DNA of 34,223 nucleotides. It comes from Bacillota bacterium (lineage in GTDB: Bacteria > Bacillota > Limnochordia > DTU087). The position numbers were made by a program, and so were the translations under genes. Where the stretch lies: the NCBI GenBank assembly GCA_012798955.1, contig JAAZMF010000149.1:1-34223 (forward strand), written 5' to 3'. The notes under the pieces were generated by a model that worked only from the letters and a program-made list of their open reading frames with translations, made no database searches and was not told the origin of the DNA. Within the stretch, counting starts at the first letter, position 1. Each line of letters opens with the position of its first letter. This document shows positions 7,532 to 15,308 of this stretch, piece by piece.

Positions 7532-8596
7532 TCATTCATAGATTATCTTCTCCACATATGGGGATGTAATAGCCCCAAGCAACCCACCATAATCCAGCCT
7601 AAACTCCAAAGTGTCTCCGGGCTTCACCACATCTGATGCCTTGTCCACAGCTAAGATAGTATGATCACTAGTCATGCCTACAACCTCAATTGCTTGATCT
7701 CTTGGATATAAGTGGCCAGCACCTAGATCCTGTCTACCTAAGGCCACAATAGCCCGCTGGTGGGTACCATAGTCCTTAAGGCTAAGTTCCTCATCAAAGG
7801 CATTGTATCCCACCACTCCTTGAGGTAAGCTTGGCTTTCTGGCCACTTCGATAACTTCTGCAAAAAGTCTAAAACCATCCTGCCTTAACCCGGTGATTGA
7901 CTGCTTGGTGAGGACATCCCGACCTAGCAAGATGCTCTCTCCAATCCGCAAATGGGAAGGCAAAGCGATACCCGGCCATTGATCATCGATGATCAGTCCC
8001 AGGCAACTACTATTACCTGCGGAAAGAAGAGCCTTGGAGCCGGAAAAACCACACCCATAGGCCAAACCCGCAAGCTCTGCAATTGCAGCAGGGGTAGGTA
8101 CTACCCCCGCAAAACAGGCCATATTAGTGCCAAGGCCATGGACACGCACTCCTGGCAAGTCGCAAATGGCTGCGAGTAGGCCCTCCAAATCCCCAGGCAT
8201 TACGCCTTCCCGGCGATCCCCCATTTCCACCATGGGAATCACGTAAGCTACCCGCCCCTGCACTGAGGCACTTTTTGATAGCGCCTTAATCGATTCCACG
8301 CTGGAGCAAAGAAAAGTATCAGCTATAGCCACTGCCTCTGTCATCTCTCCAAGGGTGGGGGCACGAAGTAGCATCATGGACGCGCCGATACCACTACGAC
8401 GCAGTCTTGCTAGATTGGCTAAACGGGAATCGGCAATACCGGCCACACCCCCTACAAGCATGGCCCGGGCGACCGACGGAAGCCCACAGACACCCTTAGT
8501 TACACCAATCACTTCAACTCCCACAGTGTGACACAGCCCTACTATGGCTTTGGTATTGTGGCAAATGCTCTGTATGTGTATCTCAAGGTAAGGCAA
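7532..8596 (-). CDS. Alanine/ornithine racemase-family PLP enzyme
   Basis: An alanine racemase N-terminal-type TIM barrel. It begins LPYLEIHIQSICHNTKAIV and has the PLP lysine in VIGVTKGVCG. Later motifs are ADSRLANL, YVIPMVEMGDRREGV, VHGLGTNMACF, SAGNSSCLG and HLRIGESILLGRDV, with a C-terminal beta region containing VGYNAFDEE. It groups with ornithine/alanine racemase-like proteins rather than biosynthetic Alr; the amino acid is unknown. The frame is open from 8620, but GGGGAGG at 8606-8611 places the start at the TTG at 8596, which matches the family N-terminus. It sits between the cwlD-like gene (44 bases upstream) and the MEMO-AMMECR1 fusion, so it is probably co-transcribed with both. 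Confidence 0.85.
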   Translation of the reverse strand: MPYLEIHIQSICHNTKAIVGLCHTVGVEVIGVTKGVCGLPSVARAMLVGGVAGIADSRLANLARLRRSGIGASMMLLRAPTLGEMTEAVAIADTFLCSSVESIKALSKSASVQGRVAYVIPMVEMGDRREGVMPGDLEGLLAAICDLPGVRVHGLGTNMACFAGVVPTPAAIAELAGLAYGCGFSGSKALLSAGNSSCLGLIIDDQWPGIALPSHLRIGESILLGRDVLTKQSITGLRQDGFRLFAEVIEVARKPSLPQGVVGYNAFDEELSLKDYGTHQRAIVALGRQDLGAGHLYPRDQAIEVVGMTSDHTILAVDKASDVVKPGDTLEFRLDYGGLLGAITSPYVEKIIYE

Positions 8597-8640
8597 AGCT
8601 AAGTACCTCCCCGGGTCCAAGCCTTCATCCAGCGCTTGGT

Positions 8641-9390
8641 TTAACGCCTCAATATATTGCTCGATTGGTAGTATCGCAGAATGCCGTGGTAAATAGAGTT
8701 AGCAACTCTTTCTTGGTAGGTGGGATCCACCAATAGCTTTGCTTCCTTGGGGTTAGATAAAAAGCCCACTTCCACCATCACTGCAGGCATCCTAGTATCC
8801 TTTAGCACCCGATAATCTCCGGCATTGGCCTGCCGCCGATTAGGACCGAGCCGTTTTACAAGCTCAGTTTGAATAGCTATGGCTAAGCGCTTACTTTCCT
8901 CCCGCCCAGGATAAAAGAAAACTTGGGCACCGGACCAGATAGATTGGGGAAAACTGTTGCAGTGAATACTTATGAACAGATCGGCCTCGGCCTTGTTGGC
9001 CATATCAACTCGCCCGATCAAATCTTGTCTTTTACGATTGATGAGACCGCCATTGGGAATCGGATGTTTTATGTTATCCCCATCCCGAGTAAAAAGTGTA
9101 TATATGCTAGCCTGATTGAGAAGCCGCCCTAGATGCTCGGCAATGGCCAGGACAATGTCCTTCTCCAATGCCCCATGGACAGACACCGCACCGGGATCAT
9201 AGCCACCATGGCCCGGGTCAATTACAATCAACCGCCCCGAGATCCTCTCCCGCAACAATCCGCTGGTAGGCCTAAAATCCCGCCACCTACCAAATGATGT
9301 AGCCATTAGCCCGACAACAATTAACCCCAGGAAGGCGCAGATCACCCCTTTGCGGGTGATCCCAATAACCACCACTGGCCGTGCCATCAT
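8641..9390 (-). CDS. cwlD: N-acetylmuramoyl-L-alanine amidase, CwlD-like
   Basis: An Amidase_3 zinc hydrolase of 249 residues, the size of CwlD, which helps make muramic-delta-lactam in spore cortex. An N-terminal membrane anchor (about residues 12-32) would place the domain outside the membrane. The metal site is visible: IDPGHGGYDPGA (His), GALEKDIVLAIA (Glu), LFISIHCNS (His), and the catalytic Glu in VMVEVGFLSNPKEA. The start is one of two adjacent ATGs at 9390/9387 with a weak GGGGG element upstream. No SPOR or repeat wall-binding domain is present, consistent with CwlD rather than a vegetative autolysin. The spore germination operon at 23-27 kb supports the sporulation reading. Confidence 0.82.
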   Translation of the reverse strand: MMARPVVVIGITRKGVICAFLGLIVVGLMATSFGRWRDFRPTSGLLRERISGRLIVIDPGHGGYDPGAVSVHGALEKDIVLAIAEHLGRLLNQASIYTLFTRDGDNIKHPIPNGGLINRKRQDLIGRVDMANKAEADLFISIHCNSFPQSIWSGAQVFFYPGREESKRLAIAIQTELVKRLGPNRRQANAGDYRVLKDTRMPAVMVEVGFLSNPKEAKLLVDPTYQERVANSIYHGILRYYQSSNILRR

Positions 9391-9400
9391 ACCAGCCCCC

Positions 9401-9448
9401 AGTCTGTATCAAGGCCGCCCGGCAAGGGGCAGTTCCCATCTACAGACT
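9401..9448. repeat. 8-bp perfect inverted repeat upstream of cwlD-like gene
   Basis: AGTCTGTA (9401-9408) and TACAGACT (9441-9448) are perfect inverted copies 32 bases apart, in the gap between the methyltransferase stop and the amidase start. The stem could form in RNA around a G/C-rich loop or be a protein site. No T run follows, so it is not an ordinary terminator. Confidence 0.35.
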
Positions 9449-9485
9449 TATGCGGCAGACAAAGACATTATTTAAGATTAAGGAT

Positions 9486-10094
9486 CTAGATATGGGCGGC
9501 AAACACCCGATACCCACCACCCTTATCGATGGTTTCAACCCTACCATAGTGGTTATTTAGATGCTTCTCCAAACTACTAGCACCCTGCTTGGTACGAATC
9601 ACAACACAAAGCATACCTCCTGGGGCCAGATGCTCCTTAGCCTCAGCCAGCAAAGGGTAAATAATCTGCTTGCCGGCCCGAATGGGAGGGTTAGTGGCGA
9701 TTAGAGAAAAATCCCGCTCCGGGACAACAGCGAAGCCTTCACCCCAGCGAACATCGACCTTTACACCATTTAATCTGGCGTTCTCCTTAGCGATCTCCAC
9801 TGCCCGGCGATTTACATCCACCATGATTACTTCGAGTTCCGGCTCCTCTTTGGCAGCGGTGATACCCACAGGGCCATACCCGCAACCCAAATCAAGTAGT
9901 CTGCCTTGCTTAGGCAAAGGCAGAGCATCAATCAAAAGACGGGTACCGCGATCAACTCTAAACCGGGAAAAAACCCCGGCCTCGGTGAAAAACTTGTACT
10001 CCACCCCCCGCAATCGAGCCGCGATCTCCATCTTTCCAGATGGTGATGCAGGTTCAGCTGTAAAATAATGTTCTTGTTCCATATCGTGCCCCAT
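9486..10094 (-). CDS. RsmC/YbxB-like class I SAM-dependent methyltransferase
   Basis: A protein of about 200 residues resembling the small RsmC-type rRNA guanine-N2 methyltransferases (B. subtilis YbxB). Landmarks are MEQEHYFTAEP, the substrate-side LRGVEYKFFTEAGVFSRFRVDRGT, motif I LLDLGCGYGPVGI, an acidic strand VIMVDVNRRAVEIAKENARLNG, the catalytic NPPIRAGK and PGGMLCVVIRTKQGA. The frame opens at an ATG at 10115 overlapping the yhaM stop. The ATG at 10094 has AGGTAGGGG six bases upstream and is preferred; a third ATG at 10082 begins the conserved core. Directly downstream of yhaM, so co-transcription is likely. Confidence 0.82.
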   Translation of the reverse strand: MGHDMEQEHYFTAEPASPSGKMEIAARLRGVEYKFFTEAGVFSRFRVDRGTRLLIDALPLPKQGRLLDLGCGYGPVGITAAKEEPELEVIMVDVNRRAVEIAKENARLNGVKVDVRWGEGFAVVPERDFSLIATNPPIRAGKQIIYPLLAEAKEHLAPGGMLCVVIRTKQGASSLEKHLNNHYGRVETIDKGGGYRVFAAHI

Positions 10095-10117
10095 TGCGTC
10101 CCCTACCTTTGCCATAG

Positions 10118-11083
10118 CTAAGCTTCATAGAGATTAGCCAAATCGTCAACATCCCCGATAAATAAAGAACGCCCTAATCGCTGATCATAGTTTGTCCATC
10201 TTTGGCCGGGAGCACCGCTCTCAAGGATCTCCATGAACTTGCTCACTTGACCATCGAGATTGTCGGCGTGGTGCAATATGCAAGCTTCCACTGTCTGTGG
10301 CTCCTTAGGCGAGCCCCATGCCAACTCACCATGGTGACTAAGTAGCATATGACAGATGCGCAGGGCCATTTCCTTGGGAAAATCCGGCAAGGTCTGTATC
10401 ATATCACTAACTAGCCTGTAGCCCATGGACACATGACCTAAGAGACGACCCATATCGGTAATCTCAATGCCTGCCCCTAAGGCGTATTCCTCCACTTTTC
10501 CCACATCGTGTAAAAGGGCCCCAGTCACCAAAATGTCTCGATCCACCTTGGGATACAACTGAACTACGGTATCACAAACCCGCACAACATTCAGGGTATG
10601 CTCCACTAGCCCCCCCACATAAGCTTGGTGCATGGAGCGGGCAGCGGGAGCCATCCCGAAATCCTCTAGGAATTCATCGCTGAAGACCGCCTGCAACAGC
10701 CGCCTACAATCCCCATCAGTGACGCTATCTATTAGTCCCACCAGCTCCCCAAGCATTGCCTTGCGATCCCGGGTGCTAGTAGGTAAGAACTCTTCCTTTG
10801 AATACTGGCCCGGAAGTGGCTTAAGCACAGAGCTACACACAATCTGTAGACTCTCTCGAAAAACGGCAACCCGGCCCTCAACCTCTAGTACATCACCTAC
10901 TGCTAGCTCCGCAGCCAGCTTCTCTCCCTGCTCCCAAACGATACCCCTAATATCACCGGTCTTATCGGATAGCTGCATTAACAGAAAGCGTCCCGGTTTC
11001 GAGGAAAAGGGGATAAGCTCTTTGCGAGTCAGCAAATAGTGACCTCTGACATTATTTCCTTCCAACATGTCCTTAATCTTCAT
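10118..11083 (-). CDS. yhaM: YhaM-type 3'-5' exoribonuclease (OB-fold plus HD domain)
   Basis: A protein of 321 residues, normal for YhaM. The N-terminal OB-fold (residues 1-95) starts MKIKDMLEGNNVRGHYLLTRKE and includes LMQLSDKTGDIRGIVWEQGE and a GRVAVF strand. The C-terminal HD phosphohydrolase domain has HQAYVGGLVEHTLNVVRVCD, LLVTGALLHDVGK-type motif (HDVGKVEEY) and MLLSHHGELAWGSPKEPQTVEACILHHADNLD. The ATG at 11083 is the conserved family start, yet it has only a weak SD. An upstream short frame ends in an ATGA overlap with it, so translational coupling is possible. YhaM degrades RNA, and sometimes single-stranded DNA, with Mn2+. Confidence 0.9.
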   Translation of the reverse strand: MKIKDMLEGNNVRGHYLLTRKELIPFSSKPGRFLLMQLSDKTGDIRGIVWEQGEKLAAELAVGDVLEVEGRVAVFRESLQIVCSSVLKPLPGQYSKEEFLPTSTRDRKAMLGELVGLIDSVTDGDCRRLLQAVFSDEFLEDFGMAPAARSMHQAYVGGLVEHTLNVVRVCDTVVQLYPKVDRDILVTGALLHDVGKVEEYALGAGIEITDMGRLLGHVSMGYRLVSDMIQTLPDFPKEMALRICHMLLSHHGELAWGSPKEPQTVEACILHHADNLDGQVSKFMEILESGAPGQRWTNYDQRLGRSLFIGDVDDLANLYEA

Positions 11084-11379
11084 GGTAAAAATGGGCCTAC
11101 TTTAACTTGCACCCAGGCACGGATGCGGCCCAACACCTCCTCAGATTCCACATAGCGCTTAGGATTAGCTACTATGCTCCCACCTTATCTTTCTGCTAAT
11201 TCCTCTATGCTAGATTATCTACTGACTTCCACGAGAGTTCTGCCTAGAGAGCTCACGACTCTAGTCGTGGGTAGTTGACTCTACACGGGGACCCATAAGA
11301 TAGGTTAACATACAAGTCCACAAGGCGCCCGGATTCCAGCCTAGATCCCGCCACCCCTAGGATTCTACTCCCTATTAAT
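11084..11379. other. 296-base gap between yhaM and yprB-like genes
   Basis: No gene is convincing here. It holds a hairpin reminiscent of an IS200/IS605 end (11254-11269). On the minus strand it also holds a roughly 30-codon open frame whose TGA (11082-11080) overlaps the yhaM ATG; the frame lacks a normal start with SD. A GAGGAGG element at 11136-11144 does not sit at a useful distance from any ATG. No T-rich terminator was seen. Confidence 0.5.
11250..11285 (-). repeat. Possible IS200/IS605 end relic (subterminal hairpin)
   Basis: On the minus strand, TCAACTACCCACGACT-AG-AGTCGTG forms a 7-bp stem (11254-11260 with 11263-11269). This sequence and shape resemble the imperfect hairpins at the ends of IS200/IS605-family elements. 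No TnpA or TnpB is nearby, so if real it is a decayed or miniature copy. Resemblance is from memory, not a search. Confidence 0.35.
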
Positions 11380-12315
11380 TCATAGGGTCTGCAACAAGCC
11401 CAGGAGTCGCACAAGGGTCTGTAAATCCCGGGAGTTGTGTAGAAGCACCATCTCAAGCAAGGCCGGCTCTTGATCCATAACAAACTCATAATATACCTGG
11501 GGAATCATATAGCCAGGGATATCACCTACACGATAGGTATCGAGCAGATATCTTTCTACAGTAGTTAGGCGGCAATCCGGTAGTAACCCAGTGTAGTGTT
11601 GCCTTACGTGGCGGAGCAAGTCAATATGAAGCCCCGGACGCAGTTCGTTGCCAAGATAATAGCGCAAACGACCGTTTAGAAAGGGCTGGTCAAAGGCTCG
11701 ACCATTATACGAGACCCACACAGGGCGATTTCCCAGAATATCTGCTGCGGCGTCTAGGGCCCCGATCTCTTCTTCAAACCCCCGGGCCAAAAACTGCTTC
11801 AAGTGGGGCTTTCCCTGCTCAAAGTACATTAAGCCAACTAAAAAAAGCGGCTGGGTAGAGCACAAACCAGTGGTCTCAAGATCAAAAAAGACAAATTCCT
11901 CCGGTTCATACAGCCGAGCCAAGTCCCAATCCGATGCACCCCTGCGGGCAAGTTCCCATGCATCCCGGGCTTCGATGGCACGGAGCACATGCTTTGCCTC
12001 GGTTTGGAATCTCTTCGTTTCCAGTAATCCATCTACCCAGACAATCCCCTCGGCCTCAAGCCGCTGGGCAGTCTTGGGCCCAATCCCTCGAACCAACTGC
12101 AATTGCCTTCGCAATCTATTTGCATCACCTAGCAAAGGGGGGAACTCTACAGGGGGAGATTCTTCCAGAAGATAATAGGTACTATGGCCATTGTGGTTAA
12201 CAGATCCTCTAGAGAATTGGGCAGTTAATCTGGGCCCATGACCCCAGGTTGATCTAGCCCTGACACCACCTGCCTCTTGGTGGGATCGCAGGCGCTTGGC
12301 TAAATTGGACGCCAA
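11380..12315 (-). CDS. YprB-like ribonuclease H-fold (DEDD) exonuclease
   Basis: A protein of 311 residues. A helix-hairpin-helix-like segment, LVRGIGPKTAQRLEAEGI, lies near residues 73-90. The RNase H-like domain begins FVFFDLETTGLCSTQPLFLVGLMYF (first acidic pair) and continues with VWVSYNGRAFDQPFLNGRLRY (second acidic position), DLLRHVRQHY, DCRLTTVERYLL, DIPGYMIPQVYYEFV and HNSRDLQTLVRL. This order matches the YprB family of Gram-positive bacteria, but the C-terminal TPR part of B. subtilis YprB is absent. The start is a TTG at 12315 behind a GGGG-rich SD. It lies 23 bases downstream of the LolA/TPR gene. Substrate unknown. Confidence 0.82.
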   Translation of the reverse strand: MASNLAKRLRSHQEAGGVRARSTWGHGPRLTAQFSRGSVNHNGHSTYYLLEESPPVEFPPLLGDANRLRRQLQLVRGIGPKTAQRLEAEGIVWVDGLLETKRFQTEAKHVLRAIEARDAWELARRGASDWDLARLYEPEEFVFFDLETTGLCSTQPLFLVGLMYFEQGKPHLKQFLARGFEEEIGALDAAADILGNRPVWVSYNGRAFDQPFLNGRLRYYLGNELRPGLHIDLLRHVRQHYTGLLPDCRLTTVERYLLDTYRVGDIPGYMIPQVYYEFVMDQEPALLEMVLLHNSRDLQTLVRLLGLLQTL

Positions 12316-12338
12316 TTCCCCATCCCCTTCCCATGATC

Positions 12339-13793
12339 CTAGGGGCTAGAAAGCCCCTGCTTCTCCAAATGCCTTAGCTCATCTTTAGCCTGGGCTAAGC
12401 TGGGATCCAGTTCCAGTGCCTTCACAAAGTGCTCTTTGGCCTTAACCAGCCGAAACTCAGCGCTATAAGCCATACCCAAATGGTAATGGACTACGGCCCG
12501 GTCCCAAGGTCGCTCTTCATCCCCCATTAGATCAAGTGCCTTGGTAAATTCTAGAATTGCATCCCCATACTCACCTAACTTGTAATATGCCCATCCCAAT
12601 GTATCTCGGAAAGCACCATTACCAGGCGATAGTTCCACGGCTTTTTGAGCCATCTCCAGAGCCTTCTGCAGGTAAATGCCATTATCTACGTAGATGTAAG
12701 CCAAATTGTTATATCCCAAAGGCTCTTCGGGAGCCAGCATAATCACTTGCTCAAACTCGGCAATTGCCCCCGCCTCATCACCACTTTCTATATAAGCATA
12801 GCCTAGATTAGAATGGGCAGCAACATTGTATGGATCGATGGCAACAATTTTCTGGAACTCCTTTATAGCTGACGAATAGTTGCGGGAGGCCAAAAAGGCA
12901 GCACCTTTAGCAAAGGCTGTTCTCAAGATTTCAAATTCTTCCACATAGAAGAGCTCATCAGGTAGGGAGACATTGAACTGAAGATCAGAAAACTGTTGGG
13001 CCATGGCCAAACGGCTTCCCTGCACACATACTTCCTTGGGAAACCAGATGTTATCATTGAAGCGAACTAGCTTCATGACCATTCTAGCCTCTTCTGGCCC
13101 CATCTCCACGACCTCAGCAACCATCCCCGTGATTTGACCATTGGCATTAGCATCAATGGAGGTAGCCTTAAACTCTACAGATGCAAAAGGAGTGCCAAGG
13201 CCCGTAACCCGCAAAGGCAGCCAACTGACAGAATCTATCCAAAAGACTGTGTTCTCCCAAAGGTCGGGCCGGGTCTCTGCAGGCTTTAGTTCCACCGTAT
13301 ATACCAAGCGATCAAGATACTCTTCTTCACCGGATAGGTAACCTTGACCACCTAGGGACAGTCGCTCTAGTGATGCCAAAACTAGATCCGTAATCAAAGG
13401 AAAGCCTAAATGTATGGGATCATGGATAATGCGGGGCCGTGTTGCTCCCTGGAGGTATTGGGCCACCATGTCGCCGTCGGTAATAATCGTGGACGGATTA
13501 GTTGCCCCTGGCTCCAGGTAATCTAGGCGTAAATGCTCCCGATTCTTGACCATCAAATCGCCAGTGAGTAGCTGTAGACCAATCTCACCTTCATGGACAG
13601 AAAAGGTCACTGTGCCAGTCAGATTCTTGGCCACATTGAACTGCCCTGCCATTTTTGCGAGAACGCTATCACCATCAAGACCAGTGCTACTCGTGGCGGC
13701 TAAAGCAGGTACTCCACCCAGGCCATAAACAATGACCACAGCCAAACATAGGGCAACTAGAACGCTCAGCTTCCGAATATGGAAAACACCCAA
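12339..13793 (-). CDS. Secreted LolA-like lipoprotein-carrier domain plus TPR protein
   Basis: A protein of 484 residues. A signal peptide (basic start, hydrophobic residues 9-28, ALAA near 33) is followed by a LolA/outer-membrane lipoprotein-sorting-like beta domain of about 240 residues, including GTVTFSVHEG, LRLDYLEPG, PSTIITDGD and an EFEILRTAF boundary. Residues 290-475 hold about five TPRs, for example NYSSAIKEFQKIVAIDPYNVA and AHSNLGYAYIESGDEAGAIAEF. It should act outside the membrane as a lipid- or peptide-binding scaffold. The start is a TTG at 13793 eight bases after GGGGGAG. LolA-like domains are typical of two-membrane cells, so the presence here may hint at a diderm Bacillota, but similar folds also occur in monoderms. 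Confidence 0.75.
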   Translation of the reverse strand: MGVFHIRKLSVLVALCLAVVIVYGLGGVPALAATSSTGLDGDSVLAKMAGQFNVAKNLTGTVTFSVHEGEIGLQLLTGDLMVKNREHLRLDYLEPGATNPSTIITDGDMVAQYLQGATRPRIIHDPIHLGFPLITDLVLASLERLSLGGQGYLSGEEEYLDRLVYTVELKPAETRPDLWENTVFWIDSVSWLPLRVTGLGTPFASVEFKATSIDANANGQITGMVAEVVEMGPEEARMVMKLVRFNDNIWFPKEVCVQGSRLAMAQQFSDLQFNVSLPDELFYVEEFEILRTAFAKGAAFLASRNYSSAIKEFQKIVAIDPYNVAAHSNLGYAYIESGDEAGAIAEFEQVIMLAPEEPLGYNNLAYIYVDNGIYLQKALEMAQKAVELSPGNGAFRDTLGWAYYKLGEYGDAILEFTKALDLMGDEERPWDRAVVHYHLGMAYSAEFRLVKAKEHFVKALELDPSLAQAKDELRHLEKQGLSSP

Positions 13794-13865
13794 CTTGTCA
13801 TCTCCCCCTAAAGTTTAGTCAGGGTAGGAACCCGCCACCCCCAAAGATTTTGCCCAGACCATCTC

Positions 13866-14663
13866 TTACCTAACACGAATGTCAGCAACAGAATCCAAGA
13901 CATACGTGGGCACTATATCCGATGCCTCCAAAGTGCCACGATTTGTCACCCCGGTCATGACCAAGGCTGTAGCCAAACCGAAATCATGGCCCATGAGGAT
14001 ATCAGTCTCAATGCGATCCCCCACCATTAGGCACCGGGCAGGTGCAAGGCCCAGCACCCCTAGAGCTACCTCAACAGTAATGGGACTTGGCTTCCCTACA
14101 ATCAACTCAACTTTCTGCCCTGAAGTACCCTCCACCGCCCCAATCACCCCACCGGCATCGGGGATCTCGCCCCCCTCCACCGGGCATGTTCGATCACCAT
14201 TAGTGGCAATCAACCGGGCACCTTTCTTGACACACTGCAAGGCTCGATTGAGCTTAGCGTAATGGAAAGTACGGTCAAAAGACAAGATGACATAATCCAC
14301 TCGGTAATCATTGTGCTCCGGCTCTAGAGTATAGCTGATCCCGGCCTCATCTAGATCATTTAAAAGTGCTTGCTCACCCACCACATAGCACAAGCAATCC
14401 GGTGAATGGGTCTTTAGGTACTTACCTAGCACAAAGGACGAATTAATCACACTATGGACATCGGTAGGTATACCCAGTCTCGTCAGCTTTGCCGCGTAAT
14501 CATAACGGGTTTCAATGGGTTTATTAGATAGAAATAAAACCTGCCTGCCCGCCTCCCGCAGTTCCCGTATGATGCGATCCGCCCCCGGCAGAAGCCTTTC
14601 ACCCAAATAAATGGTTCCATCTAGGTCAAAAATGTACCCATCGTACAATTGCATATCACTCAA
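13866..14663 (-). CDS. HAD-IIA (NagD/AraL-like) sugar phosphatase
   Basis: A haloacid-dehalogenase phosphatase of 265 residues, subfamily IIA. Motif I is YIFDLDGTIYLGERLLPGA, motif II VLFLSNKPIETRYDYAAKL, followed by the IIA cap. Motif III lysine is in LIVGKPSPITVEVAL and motif IV in CLMVGDRIETDILMGHDFGLATALVMTGVT. Such enzymes dephosphorylate small phosphosugars or 4-nitrophenyl phosphate-like substrates; some clear toxic metabolites. The start is a TTG at 14663 close to GAGGGG; an ATG three codons later is an alternative. It is 39 bases downstream of glpP, and NagD-type phosphatase plus GlpP may reflect glycerol-phosphate metabolism, though this is weak inference. Confidence 0.87.
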   Translation of the reverse strand: MSDMQLYDGYIFDLDGTIYLGERLLPGADRIIRELREAGRQVLFLSNKPIETRYDYAAKLTRLGIPTDVHSVINSSFVLGKYLKTHSPDCLCYVVGEQALLNDLDEAGISYTLEPEHNDYRVDYVILSFDRTFHYAKLNRALQCVKKGARLIATNGDRTCPVEGGEIPDAGGVIGAVEGTSGQKVELIVGKPSPITVEVALGVLGLAPARCLMVGDRIETDILMGHDFGLATALVMTGVTNRGTLEASDIVPTYVLDSVADIRVR

Positions 14664-14702
14664 AATCCCCTCTACCCTTTCCTCTGCCCCCCAATATGTA
14701 TA

Positions 14703-15308
14703 TCAACACCGCTTTTTGGACCACTCCCAAAGCTCCACCCGGCTAGTGGAAACAGCCACGGCGGGACTATCTAACACCGCCCGAAGCTCCGCAACTGTCT
14801 CCACCAGTCCCCCTGCAATAATGGGAGGCATGGAAGCTACCGGCAATTTGTGTCCTAAATACGGAAGAACCAAAGCCGGCAATATCTCCACAGCGTCAGG
14901 TTCACTAGAACGCAAGATGTTTAGCCCCGTCCTTACTGCCTCAGAGTCCAAGGCAAACAGTCGCTGAATAGCCAATAATCCTGCATCCTTTGCCGCCCGA
15001 ATCAGATGACTCCTAGTCGTCACAACTCCATCTAGAGGCACTCGCTTCGCAAGATAATCAACCGCGACCTGATCTTTGCCTAATCCCGGGATCAAATCAA
15101 TGTGCACAAAAGCTGTGGTATCCCCTTTGGCCTTAATAGCTCGGACCACTTCATCCAACTCCAAGATCGTACCACCGAGAATGAAAAAAACCTGCATGCC
15201 TTTGGCCAATGCCAATCTAACCGCCGAAGCATCTCGCAAACCGGCAATCACAGGATTTTGCTCCAATTTATCAAGTAAAGAATCTCTGTCGCTACTCAAC
15301 TCTAGCAC
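14703..15308 (-). CDS. glpP: Glycerol-3-phosphate-responsive antiterminator GlpP
   Basis: A protein of 201 residues, close to GlpP. The TIM-barrel-like motifs are NPVIAGLRDASAVRLAL, VFFILGGTILELDEVV, AFVHIDLIPGLGKDQVAVDYL, DGVVTTRSHLIRAAKDAGL, QRLFALDSEAV and EILPALVLPY, ending PPIIAGGLVETVAEL and AVSTSRVELWEW. Known GlpP binds glycerol-3-phosphate and an mRNA leader to prevent termination ahead of glp genes. No glpF, glpK or glpD is in this window. The frame begins at a GTG at 15308 behind GGGGAGGG and overlaps the end of the cyclo-ligase gene by 17 bases, so they are co-transcribed. Confidence 0.87.
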   Translation of the reverse strand: MLELSSDRDSLLDKLEQNPVIAGLRDASAVRLALAKGMQVFFILGGTILELDEVVRAIKAKGDTTAFVHIDLIPGLGKDQVAVDYLAKRVPLDGVVTTRSHLIRAAKDAGLLAIQRLFALDSEAVRTGLNILRSSEPDAVEILPALVLPYLGHKLPVASMPPIIAGGLVETVAELRAVLDSPAVAVSTSRVELWEWSKKRC

